Below, piece by piece: positions 48,723 to 54,341 of a stretch of DNA of 54,341 nucleotides. Position numbers and translations under genes: made by a program. Each line of letters starts with the position of its first letter. Within the stretch, counting starts at the first letter, position 1. The DNA comes from Streptomyces sp. SID11385 (GTDB lineage Bacteria > Actinomycetota > Actinomycetes > Streptomycetales > Streptomycetaceae): positions 1 through 54,341 of the forward strand of contig NZ_JAAGLR010000037.1 in assembly GCF_010548245.1 (NCBI RefSeq), given 5' to 3'. The notes under the pieces were generated by a model that was given only the letters and a program-made list of their open reading frames with translations, searched no databases and was not told where the DNA came from.

Positions 48723-49907
48723 TCAGCGCCCCGAGCCCCCCTTCAGCTCCGCCTCGATGAGGTCGGCCGCCCGCGACGTCCCGCCCTCCGTCAGGGCGTC
48801 CTCGCGAAGGCGCGCCGAACGCCGGGCCACCTCGGGGTCGCCGACCAGGTCGAGCAGCGCCGCGCGCAGTCGCTCCGGCGTCGCGTCCGCCGTGTCGACG
48901 CGGTGGGCGATGCCCAGCTCGACGAGGCGGTCCGCGTTCGCGAACTGGTCGACGGCCTGCGGGACAGCGATCATCGGGACGCCCGCGAGCAGCGCCTCGC
49001 CGCAGCCACCCATGCCCGCGTGGGTCACGAAGGCGTCGGCGGCGGCGAGGACCGCGCGCTGCGGAACCCAGGAACTGACCTCGAAGTGGTCCGGTACGGG
49101 GCCGAGTTCGGCCGGGTCGACGTACTTGCCGATCTGGAGGACCACGTGCCAGCCGGACAGCTCGCCGAAGGCCTCGATACAAGCGCGGTAGAAGGCGGGC
49201 TGCCGCGTGTAGGCCGAGCCGAGCGAGACGAGCAGCACGCGCTCCGCGTCGGCGGGACGCGCCCACGTCTCCTCGGAGGCGTCGAAGCACGGCCCGACGA
49301 AGGTCACCACGTCCGTGTTCACACGGTCCGCGTGCGGCTGCATGGCGCGCGGCACGAGTGCGAGCGAGCGCGCGGGCGGGCCCATGAACGTATCGACGTC
49401 CCGCGTCGTCGCCCCGCACTCCGCGAGCCACGCGGCGAAGCGTTCCTGGTACGCGTCCGCGCCGGGCAACGCCTTGATCTGGGCGCCGACTTCCTCCGCG
49501 TACCCCTCCCACCCGACGAACGCGGGCGAGAGCTGCACGAGCGGCCTGCCCTGCGCCTCGGCGAGCGCGCGGGCGTGGTAGGCGCCGATGTCGTAGAGGT
49601 ACAGGTCGGCCGGGTCGCGGTCGTAGGCGGCCCGGAGCTGCGGGAGCGACTGGACGCCGTCGTCCAGGAAGAGGCCCATGGCCCCGATGGGGTCCTCGGG
49701 CCACTCGTTGTCCACGTGCGGCAACACCGAGGTGACGGGGACGAGTTCGGCGCCGGTCGGCTCGACGAGGTGGGCGACGGAGGGAGCCGTCGCGTACGTC
49801 ACGCGGTGGCCGCGGGCGACCAGCTCGCGCACCACGTCCAGGCTCGGCCGCATGTGGCTCACGAGCGGGGCGCACACCATGGCGATGTGGGTAGGGGCAA
49901 GTGGCAT
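48723..49907 (-). CDS. mgt: Macrolide-inactivating glycosyltransferase (OleD/OleI/Mgt family)
   Basis: A 394-residue GT-B fold, GT1 family. 'HIAMVCAPLVSHMRPSLDVVRELVARGHRVTYAT' aligns with OleD, with His18 at the catalytic His position (HxxPSL). The donor site is 'WVPQRAVLAAADAFVTHAGMGGCGEALLAGVPMIAVPQAVDQFANADRLVELG', matching the OleD/Mgt UDP-glucose pocket. 'SLALVPRAMQPHADRVNTDVVTFVGPC' and the final 'EGGTSRAADLIEAEL' are also shared. It would glucosylate the desosamine 2'-OH of macrolides, giving resistance. The ATG at 49907 has no good ribosome site. A 115-nt leader with a hairpin and an 8-residue micro-ORF precede it, suggesting antibiotic-sensing control. No macrolide gene cluster is nearby. 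Confidence 0.9.
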   Translation of the reverse strand: MPLAPTHIAMVCAPLVSHMRPSLDVVRELVARGHRVTYATAPSVAHLVEPTGAELVPVTSVLPHVDNEWPEDPIGAMGLFLDDGVQSLPQLRAAYDRDPADLYLYDIGAYHARALAEAQGRPLVQLSPAFVGWEGYAEEVGAQIKALPGADAYQERFAAWLAECGATTRDVDTFMGPPARSLALVPRAMQPHADRVNTDVVTFVGPCFDASEETWARPADAERVLLVSLGSAYTRQPAFYRACIEAFGELSGWHVVLQIGKYVDPAELGPVPDHFEVSSWVPQRAVLAAADAFVTHAGMGGCGEALLAGVPMIAVPQAVDQFANADRLVELGIAHRVDTADATPERLRAALLDLVGDPEVARRSARLREDALTEGGTSRAADLIEAELKGGSGR

Positions 49908-49950
49908 GGGAACACACTCGTTTCAGGTCTACGGGTCTACAGGGGCAGCG

Positions 49951-49987
49951 CGTGCCGACGCACCGGCGCGCGGGGCCGGGCGGCACG
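49951..49987 (-). promoter_or_regulatory. Hairpin between the leader micro-ORF and mgt
   Basis: Outer 7-bp arms (49981-49987 and 49951-49957, CGTGCCG / CGGCACG) enclose an inner 5-bp stem (49975-49979 and 49963-49967, CCGGC / GCCGG). It begins 35 nt after the micro-ORF stop and ends 43 nt before the mgt ATG. It has no U-tract. It could be part of an attenuator. Confidence 0.5.
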
Positions 49988-50022
49988 TGGCGGGGGAGGG
50001 GGCCGGAGGGGGCCCGCTCGCG

Positions 50023-50049
50023 TCAGCCGTAGATCTGGCGGAAGGACAT
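50023..50049 (-). CDS. Leaderless micro-ORF MSFRQIYG, candidate mgt leader peptide
   Basis: An 8-residue frame MSFRQIYG with stop TGA, starting exactly 7 nt after a TAGGGT box and lacking any ribosome site, so it would be the first thing translated on the mgt mRNA. Macrolide-resistance genes (erm and others) are classically controlled by short leader peptides on which drug-bound ribosomes stall. The peptide's Phe-Arg-Gln-Ile core is unlike the known ErmCL/ErmBL/RLR types. The role is inferred from position. Confidence 0.55.
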   Translation of the reverse strand: MSFRQIYG

Positions 50050-50056
50050 GGGGGCG

Positions 50057-50094
50057 ACCCTAGGGCCTCGGAGGCGTGACCGCACGTCCTTTTT
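50057..50094 (-). promoter_or_regulatory. mgt leader promoter with upstream A-tract
   Basis: On the minus strand: AAAAA (50094-50090), 4 nt, GTGCGG (50085-50080), a 17-nt spacer, TAGGGT (50062-50057), 7 nt, ATG. An A/T block just upstream of a poor -35 is the known mark of WhiB7/WblC-activated promoters in actinobacteria. That protein responds to ribosome-targeting drugs. The same layout occurs at 36871-36907. Confidence 0.55.
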
Positions 50095-50160
50095 CACGCC
50101 GTACGCCCGAGCCCCCACGTCCGCCCCCCGCCCCGCACCCCTCCCCGCCCCCCGCGCCCC

Positions 50161-52107
50161 CTACCCCCCGCTCACCGCCGTCAGCAGCGCCAGCGGTGTC
50201 GCCGCCGACCGCGACTCGCGCACGCACGCGTACGGGGCCGCCACCGGCAGCGGGTGCCGGGCCCGCTCGTACCCGGCCAGGACCTCCGGGAGGCGGTGCT
50301 CCTCGTGCGCCGCGGCCTCGGTGAGGCCGTGGGCGACGCGCAGGGCCTCGTCGTGGAGGCCGTAGCGGGCGAGGCCGAGGGCGAGGAGGGCGTTGTCGTG
50401 CGGCCAGACCGCGCCGCGGTGGTAGGCGAGCGGGTGGTACGCGGGCTGACCGGCCGCGAGGGTCCGTACGCCCCAGCCCGAGAAGAAGTCGGGCGCGAGG
50501 AGACGGCGGCCCACCGCCTCGCCCCTCTCCTTGTCGAGCAGCCCCGACCACAGCAGGTGTCCCGCGTCCGAGGCGAGCGCGTCGAGCCTGCGCCCGTCCT
50601 CGTCGAGCGCCAGCGCGGGGTAGGAGTGCTCCGGCATCCAGAAATCGCGCTGGAAACGGTCGCGCAGGTCGGTCGCCGCCTGGTCGAGCAGGTCCGCGTA
50701 CACCGGGTCGTCCCACACCTGCCGGGAGAGCCGCGCGGTGCGGCGCAGCGCGTCGTACGCGTACCCCTGCGCGCCCGCCGTCAGGACCGGGCCGCTCGGG
50801 CGCGTCCCGTCGGCCGCGCAGATCGCGCCCGGCGTGTCACGCCAGTTCTGGTGCGCGAGCCCGCCCTCGTCCGCGCGGTGCACGAGGTAGCCGCGCGAGG
50901 TGAGCCCGCCGTGGTCGAGCATCCAGGTCACGGCGGCGCGCGCGTGCTTCTCCAGGCGCCGCGCCGGGGCCTTGTCCCCGGTCCGCTCGGTGTACGCGCC
51001 GAGCAGGACGAGGAAGAGCGGCGTCGCGTCGACCGAGCCGTAGTAGCGGCCGAAGGGCACCTGCCCGAAGTGCGCGAGTTCCCCGTGCCGCACCTCGTGC
51101 ACGATCTTCCCCGGCTGCGCGACGCGCGCCGCGGTCTCCTCGGTGGCCTGCGCGGCGGCGAGCGCGGCGAGCGTCGCCGCGGCCGGTTCGGGCCGGTACG
51201 GGAGGAGGAAGAGCGAGGTGAAGAGCGCGTCACGGCCCAGCAGCGTCTGGAACCACGGCGCTCCGGCGGCCGGGACCCGCAGCGGCTCCCCGTCAGGGCC
51301 CGCCGCCGGGACCCGCAGCGCCGCGAGATCGGCGAGCCCCCGCGCGCACGCCGCGCCCAGCTCGGGCCAGCCCGCCGTGAGCGCCACGCCCTCGGCGTAG
51401 TCCGCCGCCTCCTCGGCGAGCAGCCGCGCCGCCTCCCGCGGCGAATCCGGCACGACGGGCGGGACGAGATCGCCGTTGCCCAAGGCCCGTACGCGCAAGG
51501 TCACTTCGGCGCTGCCGCCCGGCTCGCAGTCGAGCTGCCACACGAGCCGCCGCGCCCCCGTGCCCGTCTCCTCGACGGCGTCCGGGGCCGGGTCGGCGGT
51601 CACGGCGGTACGGGCCTGCCAGTCGCCCCGCCGGTAGCGGAACTCCAGCGCCCCGTCCTCGGTCAGCTCCCTGCCCCGCACCGCACCCGGTTTGCTGTAC
51701 GTGCGATGGTCGGCCCGCAGCTCGAACTGGTCGCTGAAGTCCGCGTCCACGGTGAGCGCGAGCCGGAGGCTGAGCGGCCCCTGGCGGTTGCTCAGGACTC
51801 GTACCGTCTCCACGAACGAGCCGTCCACGACGGCCTGTTCGCGGAAGAGCGTGCACGCGGGCGGCTCGGTGCGGCTGCCGTGCGGGCTCAGCACGCTGCG
51901 CAGCGTCCCGCTGCCTGCGGCCGGGGCGAGCACCTGCGGCACCCGGCCGTCCACGGTGAGCTGCCAGCGGCTCAGGTGCCGCGCGTCCCGTACGAAGAGC
52001 CCGTCCGGGGCCGTGCCCCGCGCCCCCGTGATGTCCCCCGCCGCGTCCACGGCGGCGAAGCTCGCCCCGTGGACGAGCGTCCGCCGCCTGGCGTCTTCCC
52101 TGTTCAT
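50161..52107 (-). CDS. Glycogen-debranching-type amylo-alpha-1,6-glucosidase
   Basis: A 648-residue protein. Residues about 1-200 are the glycogen-debranching N-terminal domain ('ITGARGTAPDGLFVRDARHLSRWQLTVDG', 'QFELRADHRTYSK'). The rest is an (alpha/alpha)6 barrel with 'APWFQTLLGRDALFTSLFLLPY', 'VPFGRYYGSVDATPLFLVLLGAY', 'EHSYPALALDEDGR' and 'YHRGAVWPHDNALLALGL'. This class is often annotated as amylo-alpha-1,6-glucosidase. Its ATG overlaps the upstream glycosidase stop by 4 nt, so the pair is co-translated. It lacks a signal peptide and is probably cytoplasmic, acting on glycogen or a compatible-solute glycoside. Confidence 0.88.
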   Translation of the reverse strand: MNREDARRRTLVHGASFAAVDAAGDITGARGTAPDGLFVRDARHLSRWQLTVDGRVPQVLAPAAGSGTLRSVLSPHGSRTEPPACTLFREQAVVDGSFVETVRVLSNRQGPLSLRLALTVDADFSDQFELRADHRTYSKPGAVRGRELTEDGALEFRYRRGDWQARTAVTADPAPDAVEETGTGARRLVWQLDCEPGGSAEVTLRVRALGNGDLVPPVVPDSPREAARLLAEEAADYAEGVALTAGWPELGAACARGLADLAALRVPAAGPDGEPLRVPAAGAPWFQTLLGRDALFTSLFLLPYRPEPAAATLAALAAAQATEETAARVAQPGKIVHEVRHGELAHFGQVPFGRYYGSVDATPLFLVLLGAYTERTGDKAPARRLEKHARAAVTWMLDHGGLTSRGYLVHRADEGGLAHQNWRDTPGAICAADGTRPSGPVLTAGAQGYAYDALRRTARLSRQVWDDPVYADLLDQAATDLRDRFQRDFWMPEHSYPALALDEDGRRLDALASDAGHLLWSGLLDKERGEAVGRRLLAPDFFSGWGVRTLAAGQPAYHPLAYHRGAVWPHDNALLALGLARYGLHDEALRVAHGLTEAAAHEEHRLPEVLAGYERARHPLPVAAPYACVRESRSAATPLALLTAVSGG

Positions 52108-53663
52108 TCCCCAACCCCTTCCTCGGCCAGCAGGTCGAGACAGAGCGCGGCCGTCCAGCCGAACTCCCGTGCCCCGAGCCCCCGCCCCGTGCCCGGATCG
52201 ACGTACTCCGCGAATGCCGTCGCACCCGCCGTCCGCACGAACGCGTCCCGCAGCGCCGCCGCGCCCGCCGCGTCCCCGTGCTGCCGCAGCCCGCGCAGCA
52301 GAAGCCAGTTGACGTTGAACCAGACGGGCCCACGCCAGTAACGACGCGGGTCGTGCTGGGGTGACGTCAGATCGTGGCTCGGTACGAGCAGGCTGCGCGT
52401 CCCGAGCCCGAAGCGCGGCCCGCGCAGGGTCGCCCGCAGTGCCCCCGCGATGCCCTCGGGAAGCCAGGGCAGCAGCAGCGGGAGCAGCCCGGCGGCCCCG
52501 TACTCCGGCGGGTCCGCCGCCTTCCCCTCCAGGTCGCGGCTCAGGAACAGCCCCGCCCCCGGCTCCCACAGCCGCTCGACGAGCACCTCCGTGAGCTGCC
52601 GGGCCCGCCGGGCGCGCGGCCCCGGGTCCTCGCCCAGCTCGGCCGCGATCGCCGCGAGCGCGTACTCCGAGGCGATGAGGAGTGCGTTGAAGCCCGGGTC
52701 CTCGACCGCGAACCGCGCCCCGTCGGGCCGCCCGGCCCGGTCCGCGTAGCCGCTGTCCCGGTAGGCGGCGGCGAGCCGCACGTACCGCCCGTAGTCGAGG
52801 TCCGTCGGCCGGTCCGCCGCGCTGCCGTGATCGAGGTCGGCGCGCCGGTACGTCTCGCGCGGGGCCGGGACGACGCGCGCGAGCGGCGCGTCCCAGCACG
52901 GGCTGTTGTCCATCCCCGACTCCCACGGATGGACGAGCGCGGCGAGTCCCGCGCCGCCCAGGTCGCGGGACCCGCTCAGGTAGCGGTGCCAGGCCACGAG
53001 CCGCGGGTACATGCGCGCGAGGAAGGCGAGCGAGGCGGGGTCGCGGGGCGCCGCGCGGTGCACGAGCCACACCGCGAGCGCGTGCACGGGCGGCTGCACG
53101 ATGCCCGAGGTCTCGGGGGCCGCCGGCGCGGCGGAGGCGTGCGAGGAGCGCCAGAAGTCCGGGCTCGGGAAGTACGCGTCGAGCGGGACCGCCGGGTTGA
53201 AGACGATGTGCGGCACGCGGCCGTCCGCCCACTGCGCCGCGAACAGGGTCTCGATCTCGCGGCGCGCCCGCGCCGCGTCCAGCCGCCGCAGGCCGATCGC
53301 GATGAAGGCCGAGTCCCAGGACCACTGGTGCGGGTACAGGGAGCGCGAGGGCACGGTCGAGGCACCCGTCCGGTTCGCGTCGAGCACGGCGGCGGCGCCG
53401 CGCCACAGGTGGCGCAGCTCACTCGTACGTTCACCCGTACGAGGACGCGGACGGGATGCGATCCGGGGCGCGGGGACGAGCGGCGCGGGGGAGTGCGGGG
53501 GAGGCGCGGAACCCGGGGGAGCCGCCGTCGCGGGGCCCGGCACACCCTGCTGGGGCGGCTCAACGGGCCCCGCATGGCCCGTGATACGGCTGGGACGGCT
53601 GGTGACTCGGGAGGTGGGTTCCACGTAGCGCTCCCCGGGGAGTTCCTGGGACAGTCCGGGCAC
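52104..53663 (-). CDS. GH63-like glucosidase (MGG/glucosylglycerate-hydrolase type)
   Basis: A 519-residue (alpha/alpha)6 barrel. 'SLYPHQWSWDSAFIAIGLRRLDAARARREIETLFAAQWADGRVPHIVFNP' is the signature of bacterial GH63 proteins (trehalase/mannosylglycerate-hydrolase-like). Others are 'VHPWESGMDNSPCWDAPL', 'RYWRGPVWFNVNWLLLRGL' and 'EYVDPGTGRGLGAREFGWTAAL', the last near the usual catalytic acid. The first 80 residues are Pro-rich and disordered, so the GTG at 53663 is uncertain and a start up to about residue 75 is possible. It is followed by the debranching-type gene and is divergent from a ROK regulator. Confidence 0.85.
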   Translation of the reverse strand: MPGLSQELPGERYVEPTSRVTSRPSRITGHAGPVEPPQQGVPGPATAAPPGSAPPPHSPAPLVPAPRIASRPRPRTGERTSELRHLWRGAAAVLDANRTGASTVPSRSLYPHQWSWDSAFIAIGLRRLDAARARREIETLFAAQWADGRVPHIVFNPAVPLDAYFPSPDFWRSSHASAAPAAPETSGIVQPPVHALAVWLVHRAAPRDPASLAFLARMYPRLVAWHRYLSGSRDLGGAGLAALVHPWESGMDNSPCWDAPLARVVPAPRETYRRADLDHGSAADRPTDLDYGRYVRLAAAYRDSGYADRAGRPDGARFAVEDPGFNALLIASEYALAAIAAELGEDPGPRARRARQLTEVLVERLWEPGAGLFLSRDLEGKAADPPEYGAAGLLPLLLPWLPEGIAGALRATLRGPRFGLGTRSLLVPSHDLTSPQHDPRRYWRGPVWFNVNWLLLRGLRQHGDAAGAAALRDAFVRTAGATAFAEYVDPGTGRGLGAREFGWTAALCLDLLAEEGVGE

Positions 53664-53680
53664 ACGACGGCCCGGCCCGC

Positions 53681-53768
53681 GGTACCGGGTACCGTAGGGT
53701 TACGTCTATTTAACACGCGGAACTCACTGTGTAATGCGGATCGAGTGAACACAAGGGGGGAGGGCGAG
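53681..53768. promoter_or_regulatory. Divergent promoter region of the glycosidase operon and ROK gene
   Basis: GGTACC-G-GGTACC at 53681-53693 is both palindromic and directly repeated. An AT-richer stretch 53700-53735 contains CTATTTAACAC and TGTGTAATG, giving -10-like elements for both directions. On the minus strand TTACAC, 16 nt, TAAATA is a plausible promoter. It is a likely ROK binding region. Confidence 0.4.
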
Positions 53769-54341
53769 GTGGCTCAGCAGACGAGCGCGGGCGATCTGCT
53801 CCAGTTGGTACGGACGGGCTCCGCGACGACGCGCGGGGACCTCCAGCGCGTCACCGGGCTTTCGCGCGCGACCGTCGGCCAGCGCCTCGACCGGCTCTTC
53901 CGCGCCGGCTGGCTCCGCGAGGGCGAGGCGGCGCCGAGCGCGCCCTCACCGCAGGGAGGACGCCCCTCGGTCCGCCTGGAGTTCGACGACCGGCACGCGA
54001 TCGTCCTCGCGGCGGACCTGGAGACGCGGCACTGCCGGGCCGCCGCCCTCAGCCTCGCGGGGGACGTGCTCGCCGAGTCGAGCGGGCCGCTCCTCCTCTC
54101 GGACGGGCCCGAACCCGTCCTCGGCGCACTCGGCGCCCGCTTCGCGCGGCTTCTCAGGGACGAGGGCCTCGCGCCCGCCTCCGTCTGCGGCATCGGCCTC
54201 GCGGTGCCCGGGCCCGTGGACAGCGCGAGCGGCACCCTCGTGGACCCGCCGATCATGCCCGGCTGGGGCGGCTTCGACCTGAGCGGCCGCCTCGCGCGCG
54301 CCTTCGCCGAGGCGAGCGGCGGCACGGCGGGCGGGGGCGCG
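53769..54341 (+). CDS. ROK-family transcriptional regulator (5' part, runs off the window)
   Basis: At least 191 residues from the GTG at 53769 (GGAGGG 5-10 nt upstream), open to the window edge. Residues about 8-60 are the winged helix ('GDLLQLVRTGSATTRGDLQRVTGLSRATVGQRLDRLFRAGWL'), then 'GGRPSVRLEFDDRHAIVLAADLE' starting the ROK sugar-kinase-like fold and 'VCGIGLAVPGPVD' with 'PPIMPGWGGFDL'. ROK regulators respond to sugars and usually control neighbouring glycosidase or transport genes, here the divergent glycosidase pair. The zinc motif and C-terminus are beyond the window. Confidence 0.92.
   Translation, partial: MAQQTSAGDLLQLVRTGSATTRGDLQRVTGLSRATVGQRLDRLFRAGWLREGEAAPSAPSPQGGRPSVRLEFDDRHAIVLAADLETRHCRAAALSLAGDVLAESSGPLLLSDGPEPVLGALGARFARLLRDEGLAPASVCGIGLAVPGPVDSASGTLVDPPIMPGWGGFDLSGRLARAFAEASGGTAGGGA

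Noticed and set aside
49951..49987. Intrinsic terminator of an upstream transcript
   Set aside because: The stem is short and interrupted, has no U-tract, and lies after a promoter and micro-ORF pointing at mgt, so a regulatory leader is the better reading.
48723..50094. Part of a macrolide biosynthetic cluster
   Set aside because: No polyketide synthase, deoxysugar or macrolide-export genes are next to mgt. It appears as a stand-alone resistance gene.

Overview
The window looks like a Streptomyces chromosome (or a very close relative). GC and third-position GC are very high, and GTG starts, ATGA/GTGA overlaps and apparently leaderless genes are common. The block recO-uppS // zur-znuB-znuC-znuA // glyS has, as far as I recall, the same content and order as the S. 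coelicolor core region around SCO2504-SCO2510.

Layout. 1-7923: the end of a polysaccharide-type ABC ATPase, then a tightly packed plus-strand operon for the baseplate half of a contractile injection system (tube, LysM baseplate protein, VgrG-like spike, gp25, gp6/baseplate J, tail protein I), closed by a zinc-ribbon/single-TM/discoidin protein that looks like a membrane tether. 7993-10357: divergent MFS exporter and LysR regulator sharing an ACAACC operator. 10445-12933: a two-gene conflict-type system, an EACC1-like protein overlapping a caspase-TM-propeller protein. 13234-14861: aldo/keto reductase and divergent TetR with twin palindromes. 15033-22643: housekeeping and zinc genes. The znuA promoter carries two Zur boxes and the transcript is predicted to be leaderless. 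22730-26947: pentapeptide protein, a visibly lower-GC XRE(Scr1/DUF5753)+DUF6879 pair, and an unrecognised membrane protein. 27102-35511: a secreted-carbohydrate region, with a very large GH87-like alpha-1,3-glucanase divergent from a secreted sugar-dehydrogenase propeller and a ThuA-like protein. 35606-39975: acyl-CoA dehydrogenase, a DUF6243-type small protein preceded by a 9-residue micro-ORF, and an MFS exporter with its divergent XRE/MmyB regulator. 40093-48704: APC permease, secreted aminopeptidase, DHA2 exporter, dusB, SAM methyltransferase, AraC and VOC. 48723-50094: macrolide glycosyltransferase (Mgt/OleD family) preceded by an 8-residue leaderless micro-ORF and a hairpin. 50161-54341: two translationally coupled glycosidases of the glycogen-debranching/GH63 type, with a divergent ROK regulator cut by the window edge.

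The most unusual signal is a pair of micro-ORFs 13 kb apart, encoding MSFRQIYG upstream of mgt and MFSMTPIYE upstream of the DUF6243 gene. Both end in Ile-Tyr-X. Both start exactly 7 nt after a TANNNT -10 box, and both have a GTGCGS -35-like element with an A-tract 4 nt further upstream. This resembles antibiotic-responsive (WblC/WhiB7-like) promoters with ribosome-sensing leader peptides. It is an inference from sequence only. The caspase-EACC1 operon and the incomplete, ABC-flanked injection-system cluster with its tether protein are the next most interesting.
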